Position numbers and translations under genes: made by a program. A stretch of 64,000 bases of DNA from Parelaphostrongylus tenuis (taxonomy: Eukaryota > Nematoda > Chromadorea > Rhabditida > Metastrongylidae), in assembly GCA_019055375.1 (NCBI GenBank), contig JAHQIW010007163.1, positions 1-64,000 on the forward strand, written 5' to 3'. The notes below the pieces were generated by a model. The model saw only the letters and a program-made list of their open reading frames with translations. It had not been told where the DNA came from and made no database searches. Below are positions 35,843-50,886 of the stretch, piece after piece. Position 1 is the first letter of the stretch. Each line of letters starts with the position of its first letter.

Positions 35843-38787
35843 ATGTTGTCCACTTTGACACCTCGACTCGTCTTCCACCAATACCTCACGAGAATAGTCG
35901 CCACAAGAAGTGCATCTGGGAAACTCAAACTCGAGGTTCGCAGTCATTTTAAATAAGAGATGCCTCTGTAAGAGAAATGTCTTAGTGCTCTTATGGAATT
36001 GAGACGAAGGTCTTACAATTACTAAAGGTTTTTTTGATTCTACCGACCAAGGGCAATTTACCTTCCAGTCGACTATGTTGAGATCTCGTTCAAAAGTTTA
36101 GTATAGCCTGATAGAATGTTTTAAACCTTTCAGAGGTCTGGTAGGAATTTATAGTGATATATGTGCGCTTCGTGGGAGCGCCGTGGCCGAGTGGTTGTGA
36201 TGCTCGTCGCTGAGCGTGAAGCCGACCTTCACTTTCCAGCTCTCTCCGTTAGTCAACAACAACGCCTTACGGAATACCACAGCCAGGCTGTCCTCGAGAT
36301 TGCAAGGAGATTTGCTCGAACAGTATTGTTCAAGAAGAAATGAAAAAAGATTGGAATGCTAGAAGTGCTGAGATCCGTACAGTGAAACATAAGCGCTGTG
36401 AAGACCGATCAAATAAAGTGTCTAGAAACGTACGTTTCGTTTTGTACGTTTCGGCGTTCTAGCATGCCTTGTCAGTACCACATGCCTTTCGGTTCACCTC
36501 CACAGCTTTTGCTAGCGGCACCGAAGACGAATCACCCCACGTCAAATATTCTATCAGGCTCCATTAATTTTCAAGCGAGGTCTCAACATAGTCGATTAGA
36601 AGGTGTTCCTATATGCCGTGTTATCACCCGTGGAACATCGACTGAATGTCATTCCAAACCGCAACATCAAGTGATCTCTTTACTCAACTCGGAGTGATAC
36701 ATCTTCAGCGCCGTTACCATTAGTTGTAGGAGTGAACTGAAAGGCATGTGGTACTGGTGAGGGGATGCGAGAACGCCGAGACTTACGTCTACCAGTAGAA
36801 ATGCCATATCAGATCTCTGATAGGCCCAAGGTATTCTATCAGACTATAAGGGAAATTTAGTTGTCAAATGAGTTATATAAACGTCCTTGAAAAGCTCAAT
36901 TTTAATTGACTCAATTATCTACCCCAGTGACGGCCAAGTGACCATAAATGAGGTCATGGGGTCTCTTTAATTCAGTGGTTACCAGTGTTTTTTTTTTCTG
37001 TTACGCCTCTTTCAGTGTTCTAAGATCAGTTTTCCAACGGTGGGCACAGTATCATGGGCACTTAGTTGTTCAAAGATTTTTGACCTTGTTTCTTTTTTTT
37101 TTTGGTCTTTATGAAACAGCAGTAGTCGTCAGTGTGTAAGGATATCATTCAAATGGTTGCTGTTTTGTCAGTATAGTGTGGAATATTTTAGTAGCTTTGG
37201 AAAACAGTTGGGAATAATACCGGTTATTTTAGGGGAAACAGACACTCACGGCCAATCCTGATGAGGGTTTCCTAAAATATGAGCGTGATATTTCCCGTGA
37301 CAAGCGCTATGCTAATCCTCCGAAACCTGGTGATACTCCAGTCCGGTAAGTGGTTGCTCTATCCTGTCATTTATTCTGAAGTTTATCCGTATCATCTCCT
37401 GAAACCTCTTCTCAAGCCGCAGGACTTACGAAAAGCTTCAGGTCAAACTGAGTACACTTTTTTATATTTCATTTAAGCGAGCGCATGTGGTGCAGTGGTT
37501 AGAAGTGGTCAGAGACACATGCGCGATCGATCTATGGATGGTCGATGGTTCGATTCCGCGTTCGAAACTTTCCAGGCCTTTCATCCCTCTAGGATCAGGG
37601 AAATGGTACCTGACTTGTCTAGAAAGATGGCAGTACTGACTTGAAACATTGGTAAATCACCGCGAGTCATTGTAAAGGCAAGTAGTTCTTGCATTCGATT
37701 CGTCTCTTCGCTTTCCTGGATCCTCCACGAAGGTCTTCAAAGTTTCTGTCCCTTCTGTTGCTGCTTGAGGGTTCCGTTTTTCATAAATGTCGTAGATGCT
37801 GATCAAGACGACTCTTCACACTCGTGGAAGTAGTCGAGCTAGGGCGTTCCTAGACATCGTGGTTGATTTATTGCAAGAATGTTGGGTGAGGGGACCAACG
37901 CATCGCATCGCATTGTCCATGTCTATTAGTGTAAATACTTACACTACAGCTATGGAATTTACATCATTACTGGCAAACCAACCATTTTTCTATGCAAAAC
38001 ATTTGAAATAGCTATACTGTGTATGAAATAACGCTGATCGATATACTAAACTCCGGACCTCAGCCGGGCATTGAACCCGCGTCTCATTTTTTCCGAGGCA
38101 CGAGCTTGCTGCTGCTACCTTGCTCTGCCTGGGTTCCTGTATGTTCCTGTTCTGCTATCGATATTTCGTTCAAGTTTTAAGAATTGTATTACTCAGTACA
38201 CAAAGATCATGAATATTAAATAAACCTTCTTACAGCTGTAGACTCAATGGCAGTTGCGTCGCCTTACATAAGTTGTTGTTGTTGCTTTCAGTTTCTTGGT
38301 TCGTAAGCTCCATCATGCATATGAAATATATCCAATCATTCTACTAAGTGGTGTATGGTTTGTCATGTTCTGCTACATCGTCTACCATTCTTTCAGTAAA
38401 GTGGAAATATGGATTGATCGTAGTAAGTTTGCTTTGGATTGTTTTCGCATCTAAACTCTCGGAAGTTGAATTCTTCCACCAAGAATCATTCAAGATTTTA
38501 GAAATCCTATTACACAGTACACAGAGATCATGAATATTTGGCGGATAACAAATGTCCACTTCAGGCAAAAGTGTAGGACCTTTGGATTGGGAGAGGCTCC
38601 GTAATGACTACTGGAAAAAGCCAACACTTCTGTGAGTCAAATACACCAATGTATCTCACTCTTTATCAATTAATCTCGTATTCCTAATAGGTTTGACAAA
38701 GAAGGAGTTTCACACACCCGCTTGGAGATGATGGAGGTGCTACAAGATGAAATGCTAGCAGCTGCCAAGGCTCGTGGAACTCGTTGA
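35843..38787 (+). CDS. Mitochondrial single-pass membrane protein, possibly NDUFA4/NMES1-like
   Basis: Five exons, 35843-35935, 37233-37345, 38292-38422, 38565-38631 and 38691-38787, give 501 bp (166 residues plus TGA) with every junction in phase. The N terminus, rich in Arg, Ser and Thr and lacking acidic residues for about 30 residues, looks like a mitochondrial presequence. A charged matrix-side stretch follows, then HHAYEIYPIILLSGVWF, a single membrane helix at about residues 84-105. After that come WIDRS and a tail with DWERLRNDYWKKPTL, and the protein ends in a charged helix (EMMEVLQDEMLAAAKARG). The single helix followed by a Trp-containing charged tail resembles small respiratory-chain subunits of the NDUFA4/NMES1/B12D group, but the protein is about twice as long and the match is only by eye. 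The start ATG lies 17 bases after a TTTTAG acceptor. Intron 1 holds a SINE and other repeats. Confidence 0.78.
36170..36420 (+). repeat. SINE-3 copy in intron 1 of the mitochondrial protein gene
   Basis: Head GGAGCGCCGTGGCCGAGTGG, body TTGCAAGGAGATTTGCTCG, end GACCGATCAAATAAAGTG. Confidence 0.8.
37480..37690 (+). repeat. SINE-1 copy, 3' truncated
   Basis: Head GCGCATGTGGTGCAGTGG, B-box-like GGTTCGATTCCGCG, body ATCACCGCGAGTCATTGT. The 3' ending with GATCAATCCCTGAG is absent. Confidence 0.75.
38055..38145 (-). repeat. SINE-2 copy
   Basis: Minus-strand tRNA-like block with B-box GGGTTCAATGCCCGG, within the intron 37346-38291. Confidence 0.6.
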
Positions 38788-38820
38788 ATCTTTTCTCGTG
38801 GAACTCGTTAGATTTGTACG

Positions 38821-38826
38821 AATAAA
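38821..38826 (+). terminator. Polyadenylation signal AATAAA
   Basis: A perfect AATAAA lies 33 bases after the TGA of the mitochondrial protein gene, on the coding strand, which is a usual 3' UTR length for nematodes. Confidence 0.65.
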
Positions 38827-40571
38827 GTAGTGTTGTTTAGATTATTCATTACGAATGAAGTAGTGTTAATTAGATTAATCATCCGACTGATGAGCAGGTT
38901 ATAGGGAATTTTGTTTGCAGCTGAGCTGATCTGCTTCTATCACTTATATACGATTCAAACTTTTAATTGAAAGTTCTTCTAAATAATTCTAGGTAAATGG
39001 CAAATAAAAAGAGGTTTGGAGTGGATTTAAGGGAATTGATTTTGCGATCAGAGCGAGATCAGTTTCGATCTCGGTGCAAAGGCTTAGTTAGTTTCCAACT
39101 TTGAATGCAATTCGTAAAAAAAAAAAAACTTGCACCTGGAGCTGTGGGATGAATATTTATTCAGAAAAACTTCAAAAAAAAAAACGTTTACGTGAAGTTG
39201 TATGATGAAGTTATTGGAGATGTCAGAATCGTGTGTATCTAGGAGATTGTCATGTGAGACCGATTATTACCCACAGTGCACTTACTTTCTCTGTTATTCG
39301 TTTGTGAACATTTTTATCTTCGTTCACCGTAAATCTGTCGATTTATTGAGTTCATTGAGCAGATACATGGAAGACTGGCAGTGCCAATAGAGCATCAGAG
39401 TTGTTTAGAGTTCTGCGCTCACACCAAACAGAAGCCATCATACCTTTACCATGAAATCTTTTGTTCTCACTGTTTTCACGGACAGTTCTCAAGAGGCTTG
39501 TTGGTGCCTGGTCCAGCACTTAGGCCTACCTATAGCTATACCTTCAGGGGAGGATACGGGATCGCTACTCAATTTCTATAACTCGGAACATCAACCATAA
39601 ATGGAATGAAAATTTTCATCAGAACCTCACATCCTCCAGAATAGGTAAAGAACTGAGGAATATTCAAAGATTAACGTTTTTTTCTCAAAATCTATGATAA
39701 TTCGGTGATCCAAATAGCGACGCCGAAATGGTGCAATGGAATTCAAGTTTTCGCTGCTAAGAGTAATCCATGTGACGCGTAGTTATTTTGTTAGATTGTG
39801 TTCGATGAAAACTGTTCTAGATTGTCTGAAAAACAGTTGCAATCGTAGGTTCCCGGGATTTTGCTAGCCTGATTTTTTCAAAATTCAACACAGATTGATA
39901 GAAGGTAAATATTTCAACACAGAACTCTAGTGCGAACTACCCAACAGAAGTAGAATCAACTTTGAAAAGCAACGAAGAAAAATTCGCTATAGCTACAAAA
40001 TATTCGAATCCTTATATGAGGGGACTGCTCACCAATGCATTTCTTTACTCGTGTGGCATACATTTAGGCTCAAAAAGTTCATAGTGAACAAGCTTACTCA
40101 AAAATTCAAAACATGACAGTTGCCCAGGACAAACCGCTCTATCGCTTCAGTTTTCTTTCAAATATTTCCTAGTTTTCGAAAACTTCAGAGTAAAACTAGA
40201 TTTTTTCGAATTCATAACGCTAAGTAGTTACAGATGTGATATGTTGAGAAGTATTTCCATGCCCTACTATGTGAGATGTATTTGTCTATTTTACTTGTGC
40301 TCAAAAATAAGTTTTAATACAAAATCTGAGAAAAATCCATAATTTCTGGCCTACGAGAAAACTTGCTCTCCACAAGTGTTGAGTTGGTAATGTGATCTGT
40401 GGATTTTAATAATCCCTTTCCAGTTAATAACGTGCATTTTAAGATGAGTTATTGCTATTCAACGAAGGAAACGACAAGTAGCAAGGATCACATCATTTGA
40501 ATGAATGCTGTTAAAACACGAAAGCGTCACACTTTGATATCTAACTTTTATAAAACTACTGAAATCTAGAT

Positions 40572-40640
40572 GAGGAGCTCCGGGCCGAGTGGTTGTGATG
40601 CTCGTCACGACGCGAGTGGAGCCGAGCTCCACCCCTCTTT
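40572..40640 (+). repeat. SINE-3 head fragment
   Basis: GGGCCGAGTGGTTGTGATGC and GGAGCCGAGCTCCACCCC match the tRNA-like head of SINE-3; the body is missing. Confidence 0.65.
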
Positions 40641-41279
40641 AGAACGTTGCCCTCAGATAAGGCATCTATTGTACCAGTGTTAAAGTATTCAAACTATTCG
40701 ATTGGCATTGTGTCACTGTTCAATGCATGGGTCCTTAATTCAATTTCGTCCCAGCCCAACCAAATTTCCCATCCATTCAAATTTGATAGACCACTCTCAC
40801 ACTGTCCGAAATAAGCTTCTGCCGATTCACAAAGGCGGTAACCGCCACTGCTACGGAGCCTGCGAATGCCCTAGCAGAGCAATCCCAGCATTTCACAAAA
40901 AAATTTGTTAAGGCAGGATTCAAGTGTAGTCATTACGATAGTCAAGGTTGAGTTCGCCCAATATTCAATGTCAACTATGCGAAACGATTCAAAAGGTGAA
41001 CGAGTCAACTCCAGTGGAACATTTCTGAATCTTCGCCACAAACGTTTAATGTAGGCACAGAAACCAATCTATTGTTATGCACACTCTATGTGGTAAATTT
41101 CTATCACCTCTTCTAAGTATGATTTACCAAATTATAAGTATCCACTCTATATTCTGTATTGAAGAAATTAAGATAAAGCACATGTAAAAACTAGTTCAAC
41201 TAAAAGACAGATTTATGCTGAACCCAACTAAAACACACTCACAACAGAGCCAAAAACTTATCAAATAACAACAACAATT

Positions 41280-44444
<3,165 letters not shown>

Positions 44445-44481
44445 GATTGAACTTGATAGACTACTTTACTTGATAGATTAC

Positions 44482-44492
44482 CTGAAAAATTA
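44482..44492 (-). promoter_or_regulatory. Probable trans-splice acceptor of rps-15
   Basis: Minus-strand ATTTTTCAG lies 37 bases before the rps-15 start codon. Ribosomal protein genes in nematodes are normally spliced-leader trans-spliced, and no upstream coding exon is needed. Confidence 0.5.
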
Positions 44493-44964
44493 GCGCCACA
44501 ATATTCGGAAAAGTAGCTGACTTACTAGTTGCGGTCAATAAGAAACGAGAGTGAAAACAGAAATTTCAAAGGACGGAAACCACTGCTAAGAATTATAGAA
44601 CAAACACTGCTCACAGCTAAAGACTTAATCAATATTAAGGCAACTTTTATTCCGAACATATATCAACGAGGACTTGAGTTCACGATTTGATTTGAGATGA
44701 GATTAAGTCACAGCACTTTCGCACCAGGAGAGTCCTCAATACACATTCTAGTTTAATTTCGTTAGAAAAGAACTTAAAGAAATTCACGACTACATGATAA
44801 TTCGGGGAACATTCTCAGAATAATGTAAAAAGCATCAAAAATGAAATCGTAGGCCCGACCTCTGAGCAAAAGCCTGTCTGTTTGATATTTTTGTTTACAA
44901 GAGTAATCAAAACAACATAAAAAACAAGAACAACATCGATAACAGTATGAACATAAAAGCATAA

Positions 44965-45175
44965 AAGATGAAGCTCTCGTCCTTGATCTATCCTCAAGGG
45001 TTATGCCATGTATTCGTCTTCAATCTTTACCTTCGTTTGAGGTGGTTGAATGCATATCTGGCCTTTACAATAACTCGCGGTGGCGATGGATGGCTTGGTG
45101 ACCCATGAGCGTGAGACCGAAATATCGACCTTGTCTGCGGCGCAGAGCACCTCTAACTACTGCGCCATATGCGCT
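44965..45175 (-). repeat. SINE-1 copy with internal deletion
   Basis: 3' end TTGATCTATCCTCAAGGGTT, then TTTACAATAACTCGCGGTGG runs directly into GATGGCTTGGTGACC, skipping the middle of the element; head ACCTCTAACTACTGCGCC at right. Confidence 0.75.
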
Positions 45176-45207
45176 CTAACAGTAAGAATGTAGTGGTAAT
45201 ATATCCG

Positions 45208-45430
45208 ATGATGTTGTTGATATGCAATACTTTGAACTTCGGGCGGGAATCGAACCCGTATTTCACTCTTTCTGGAGACGCGTACTAACCAACTGGACTA
45301 CCAAAGCTCCTGTTCTGCTATCACTCTTTCTGTGATAAAAGATATCGGTCAGTGACCATCGGTCAACGGTTTGGTCTGGTGAGCACGCATCTGCACTGAA
45401 CCCAGTTAAGCGACAGGTACTAGATATATA
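45208..45430 (-). repeat. SINE-2 copy with tail module
   Basis: GTTGATATGCAATACTTTG, B-box GGGTTCGATTCCCGCC on the minus strand, then at 45345-45430 the module with GGTCAACGGTTTGGTC and AACCCAGTTAAGC. Confidence 0.7.
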
Positions 45431-45539
45431 CGCATTCAAGTATTCTTTATTTAACCACATCTAAACCAGCGCTAAAAGGCGGTTAGATAAAGAATACCTA
45501 TTGATTACATAAGTAGTGACAACACTGCTTTTTATTTCA

Positions 45540-45775
45540 ATTCATCCGTCCCGCCTTCACAGTTCCCTGTGAAAATCCCAGTACTTCTAGCAATCGCTTT
45601 GTCTCCGCGCATTCGTCGCTTGTTCGAAGATTTGGTCTTCCTCGCCGAGCACGTCTCCTGACAAACACGAAGATAGTGACTGAGAGTATTTTAAAAAAGG
45701 TGGGGCGGGGAGGGGGGTGCACAAGCCGCACCGAGCATCACTAAACACTCGGCCACAGTTCCCCTAATGATGGGT
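45540..45775 (-). repeat. SINE-3 copy
   Basis: Read on the minus strand: head AACTGTGGCCGAGTG near 45765, then a C/G-rich stretch, and the 3' block GCTAGAAGTACTGGGATTTT near 45570. Confidence 0.65.
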
Positions 45776-46032
45776 ATTTCAAAAAAATAGTTAGAATAAC
45801 AATGATAATAATAATAAGAATAAGAACAATAGTGAGATAAACTAACAATGATACCAATAATATGGACGACAAAATTATAAAGGTTGTGTAAAAAAAATCG
45901 TGCCGTTTTGGATTTTTAACATAATTTTTGCAATCGAAGTGCACATGATTTCGATATTGCTAAACTGTGCACTTTCTAGCGAACATTTTCGTTTACACAT
46001 TGAATAAACTTGCTCCAAGATAGATAGTTTCC

Positions 46033-46225
46033 GTGGGAACGAACTCGTCTGCTACTCATGCTCGAATGGAGCCTAGGGGGAAAGTGGCTAGTGAAGCGGC
46101 GCTCAAGACTATTCGCGTTTGGGGCACTGATATGGTTGCAGAAAGGACGATTAGGATGTCGTTGGCGAAGTTCAAAGCTGGAGAGAATAGTCTGGAGGAT
46201 CAGTCACGCTCAGACCGTCCAGTCC
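46033..46225 (+). pseudogene. Mariner transposase N-terminal fragment
   Basis: The frame from 46033 contains AERTIRMSLAKFKAGENSLE followed by QSRSDRP, the helix-turn-helix and linker of mariner transposases, preceded by GTNSSATHARMEPRGK. No catalytic DDD region follows; the copy runs into an inverted fragment. Hookworms are known to carry a mariner element (bandit), which fits but is not proof. Confidence 0.75.
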
Positions 46226-46330
46226 ACTGTCTCATAGGAAGCTTCATCAATCTTGCACACCGCTTCACTAGCGCATTCTCTCCTACGAGCGCCATTCGTG
46301 CATGAGTAGCAAGCGAATTTGTTCCAGGAA
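46205..46330 (-). pseudogene. Second mariner transposase fragment, inverted
   Basis: The minus strand reads GTNSLATHARMAL and, in another frame, ECASEAVCKIDEA, the same N-terminal region as the plus-strand fragment. Frameshifts separate the two parts. It abuts the plus-strand copy tail to tail. Confidence 0.6.
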
Positions 46331-46611
46331 AGCTCCATCTTGATACAGGTACAGGTATTGTATACCAAAATGTTCGCAAGAAAATGCGCAGTTGAACGAT
46401 ACCAAAACCATGCAATTTCAAATTCTTCTGGTTTATAAAATTGGATATTTATTGCTCCAGTGCCAAAACTTATGGAGCAGTGTAATATTCCGTGACGCTT
46501 TGTTCCGAACAAAAGCAAAACTGAACGAAACCAAGAACTAAAATATTTTCCATCAATCTCGATAATTTTCTACCACTTTTCGGGCCAGAGACTGATGCTT
46601 GGAATGTAGAA

Positions 46612-46870
46612 TTGAAGTCACTGAGGGGCTCCGTTCGACCATGCCAAGGTCAGCTTGACGATCAACTCTTCCACGTGGACGGCCCGAGCGCGACTTAGCC
46701 TCCTCCAGGCTGCTCTCTCCAGCTTTGAACTTCGCGAACCACTTCCTAGCCGTCCTTTTTGTATCACCACTATCACTTCAAGCTCCACTGATCTTGCGAG
46801 TCGCTTTACGGCATTCTCCTATAGCGCCATTCGGTGCGTTAGTGGCAAGCGAAATTGTTCCCAAAACAGC
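46612..46870 (-). pseudogene. Third mariner transposase fragment
   Basis: On the minus strand RTARKWFAKFKAGESSLEE is followed by SRSGRPRGRVDRQ, again the mariner HTH-linker block, preceded by a decayed start region. Stops and shifts make it non-functional. Confidence 0.75.
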
Positions 46871-47529
46871 TCTATTTGAAAGCAATTATAGGCAAGTTAT
46901 ATACCAAAATGCTCGCAAGAAAATGCGCAATTCAACGACACCAAAGTCATGCAATTTCATGGCAGAAATCACATTAAAAAACCAAAAAACGCCTCTCCGC
47001 ACAACTCAAGTGATATCTTAAGAGCACGACCAGCTATACGAATATTTGCTTTACTATTTGACAGCGGATCAACAGAAGAAAAAACGAAACAAGAAGAGGA
47101 CAGAAAAAAATCGATACAAAGCGGCGACGCAGACAACCTTCATGGCCTAAATTCTGCAAGGCATACCTCCTGCCAACCAACAACGTCAAGCCGAAAATAA
47201 AGTGCTCCAGTTGGCACAGTGGCTGCGTATCGACAACGCTAAAGAGTCGACGTGCACGCATAAGGCGAACACTGTATTCGTGACTTTGTGTTATTAACGA
47301 CGAGATATTGCGGATTTGCGGATGGCGTCGGGGGTGGACTGGTGGGCACTACAATAACGAGCAAGTTCACTCTCATGCTATCACTCTTTCTGCAATACAA
47401 GGTATCGATCTGTCAGCAACCAACCGTTAACGGGTTTGTGATCTGGTAAGCACATGTTGTCCATTTAAACCCAGTTAAGCTGGCAGCTATTCGAAATGCG
47501 TAACCTATCCGAATTCATCATTTCGCCCC

Positions 47530-47590
47530 CGATATCGGTGAAATGCGGGTTCGACTCCTACCCGGGGTCAGGTTTTTGCATACCATCCAA
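47530..47590 (+). repeat. SINE-2 fragment
   Basis: GTGAAATGCGGGTTCGACTC and CCGGGGTCAGG with GCATACCATCC form the 3' half of the tRNA-like block and the family tail. Confidence 0.65.
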
Positions 47591-47714
47591 AACTCCTGAA
47601 TTTATATTCATAACATCATAGTACTACTAAGGAGCAATAAACAATAAAGGATTTATTGAACTTCCTTGAAGACATCCTTACAATCGACTGTTTTTCAAAC
47701 CTCGCAGTAAACAT

Positions 47715-48420
47715 TCAATATAGGCTATAAGAATGTTTCAAGCCTTTTTGAGGTTGGTACGACAGGGGCTTACGCACGTTTCGGCGGTATCGTGCGCTTC
47801 ATCAGTGGCCCACGCCCCACACTCAACCCTATCTTATAGCAGGAATAGGGAGTTCAGTCGATTGGAAGAATGTGCACTGCCAGCCGGTTGACTTCCGTGG
47901 ACCCGGGGGCGTGTCCAACGACCCCACCCTGTCTGGCGAAATTGGGCGCCGACTTATCGTTGCAGTACCCTCAGCTAAGTTTTGAAATGGTTTTTGTGCG
48001 ATCTGCGCCGGTGTACTGACTGCTTTTTCTTGTTATTGACACCGCACTTGCACGCATAATATCAAGAAACAGCAGTCAACACGCCGGCGCAGACCGCGCA
48101 CGAATCTTTCTAAAACTTAGCTGCGGGACCTGCAAAGTAGCGGTAGTCGGTGCTCCATCGGAGCAGAGGTGGTGCAGTTGTTGGACACGCCCCCGGGTCC
48201 ACGGAAGTCATCCGATTAATCCGTCGACTAAAAGAATGGTGTTAACACAATGTCACTGCTATCACCATAAATAATGTCTCCACATCCCTGCTACAAACTA
48301 GGCTTAAGTGTGGGATATGGGCCACTAATGAAGCGGGTGCCACCGCCGAAACGTGCGTATGGCCCTGACTCGTACCAACCTTGAAAAGGCTTTGAACATT
48401 CTCGCAAACTTCACTGTGAT
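47715..48420. mobile_element. ~700 bp near-continuous palindrome (giant hairpin)
   Basis: Outer arms 47731-47823 and about 48303-48402 (GCACGTTTCGGCGGTATC versus GGTGCCACCGCCGAAACG), middle arms with GGACCCGGGGGCGTGTCC and GGACACGCCCCCGGGTCC, and inner arms around 48000-48105 (TGCGCCGGTGTACTGACTGC versus GCAGTCAACACGCCGGCGCA) all pair. The loop at about 48040-48065 is all that stays unpaired at the centre. No coding sequence. Confidence 0.85.
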
Positions 48421-49044
48421 TATTCTGTTGTAAATGATGTTGCCATAACTTTATTTGCGTTATGCTCTTAGTTCAATCAGTGATAGGCGACCATAAGTTG
48501 TCGATTAAGTATTATTATTATGAAAAGCTACGAGGTCGTTGAATTAGTATTCATTAAATACCGCTCAGCGCGATAAAATAATGGCCTTGAAGTTTCGGCG
48601 ATCGCGCCTTTCTCGCAAGCATTTTTGCTGTTTTTAAGCCTTGCAATTGATCACTGGCGCCAAGCCGTAAAGAGAGATGTCATTCCCGTTCAACGCGCTG
48701 AGCTGTACGGCTTGTCTCCCATGAACGATTGACGTACTTGAGAACAACAAAACGTCTCTCAAGAAGGCGAAACTCGCCCACCCACCACCCATCGTTTTGT
48801 TGAATTGACTGGTAACCAATACATTCTACTATTAGCGACCTCGCGTTTTCTCATAGAGAAAAAATTGAATTATTCTTTCTATGTCGACGAGTCGAACCTG
48901 AGGCGAGTCTTCGATTTCTGCTACTTCTAGGCATTCCATCTCCACCCCAAAAACTCCATAGATAAGATCGGTCCATGCTGAAAACTTCTACTTAGTAGTG
49001 AACTTAGTAATTTTCAATAGTTATTTTGTCATATAATACCTTTC

Positions 49045-49500
49045 TTTCGGATGTTTTCTTAAGACCACGCAAAAATTCCTATTGAAATCCTGTCATCGTT
49101 ATTTGAGCCAACTTGTCATGTGGTCTGGTGAGGGCTCTTGTACAGCCCGATACACGTGTTTCGTCCTTACAGACTCGTCAGCCGGGCAGAACCCGTCGTC
49201 TGTCGATCTTTTCATAGTCAGTTCTCTCGGGAGCCTTACACTCCTTATAGATAGTCATCGACGACGTACGCTTTACACTCTATGTCAAGTGAAACCTTCA
49301 CGTAACACAGAGTGTTGTGCACTCGATTGCTCATTGGCTGGTACTTTTATCATAATTATACCTTTATTTCGAGTGCTTTGTTTAGACCACGCTCAAATTT
49401 CTATATATCCTTTCATTGTTATTTGAGCCAACTTGTCATGTGGTCTGGTAAGGGCTCTTGTACAGCCCGAGACACGTGTTTCGTCCTCACAGATAAATGA
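49045..49500. repeat. Two direct copies of a hairpin-derived module
   Basis: About 75 bp at 49092-49167 and 49414-49487 are nearly identical (TTTGAGCCAACTTGTCATGT, TTGTACAGCCCG, CACGTGTTTCGTCCT), 322 bp apart in the same orientation. The core resembles the hairpin elements at 21395 and 33450. Confidence 0.75.
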
Positions 49501-50886
49501 TTTTGTCACTTAAGTAATTTATTGTGATAAGGATATTACATGTTTTGAGCCGATAGGTCTAGTGCTATATAGGCGCCTATTTCGTCCTATTGGGACTCAT
49601 CAGTAGCACCCTCCCTCGGTTCCGTCGATCCCTTGAGGTGAAATAATCCTCTAAAGGAATCGGCGCCGAGTAAAAACTAAGCACCCAAAGTAGGATGATG
49701 GTATTACCTGACTTTGTGGTAACCGGCAGTCGAGCTTGCGGCTTTTAGAATGAACCATACCTCTGCTATCGACCGCTCTTTTACAGACCCGTAATTTATA
49801 ATTACCCTCGTAATTTATTGTTATTTTTATTCATGTTTATTATTAATATGGAAGGAAACAACTTTAGAAAGTATTTCATTGTTTGTTCATCCTTTTTTGC
49901 AAATTTGACACCGCTCCTATCTATGAAATGAGGTATTTGCACTTGCAACATTTTTTTGACATGAAACTAATTATTATAATCTGGTATCGCTCTTCTATGC
50001 GTCGCATTTTTCCTTTTTCGTTTTCATCGAGGTTCGTTCATATGTCAAGCACTAAGCGATTGAGAGAATGCCAACTTGTCTACGTTGCAATTATCGAAGA
50101 TTTGCATCCCATTTTCGTTTATTGGGTAATTTATTTTAAATTTAATTAGACTAATAAAAATGTTATAGAAATCACTGGTGTGAATGATTATGTAGGCAAT
50201 TTGAATAAGGAAAAAACCAGTAGGCAGTAAAGCAGTAAATAGATAGGTAGTGAATAGATATCTAATATGTAATTGTATACATTTGTACATGAAAATGATA
50301 GCAATGCAGAAAGATCACATATAAGTTCGACTTGGTCGAACAAGGTTTTTTTATTTTTATTTTTTTAGAGCTCTCCTTTCTCTATTCTAACTTCTTCTCT
50401 TCTTTCACCTCCTTTTCATTTTTCTTCTTTTCTCTTTTTCTTCCTTCTTTTCCTGCTTACAAGGAGGTCTGTTACGGCACTTAAATACTACAATGAAGTT
50501 CTTGGAATTAGAGATGTTTGAGACTCGTATACTATAGTGGGGTCGAAGTTGTTGTTCTCTTTTGTTGTGAAACAACTGGCTTGTGGCCAGAGATAAATTG
50601 GGTGTGAATAAATGATGGGAGAGTGAGACAACAATAGGACAAAGCTAGTACGACAAAACTGGCTGTGTTTACTTGCCTTTTTCCTACGTCAGCTCGTCTC
50701 AAAACATATATCACATTATCTACATTAGTTATGGTCTTCGAAAGGCTCTTCTTTACCGTTAACGATTAGCAAAAACTTATCATACGAGTCATTTTTCTGT
50801 TAAGAGACTATTACGAGCACGGTTGTGTTAATTCAGTCCATTTTCCAACCCTTGGAGGACAAGGCTTTTTTCGCGGTAGACATTGA

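Larger units (their letters stand above)
38788..41279. other. Intergenic AT-rich sequence, no gene seen
   Basis: Contains a polyadenylation signal at its left end, short A-runs and a SINE-3 fragment at 40572-40640. The plus-strand frame 40702-40911 is Cys/His-containing but has no support as a gene. Confidence 0.55.
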
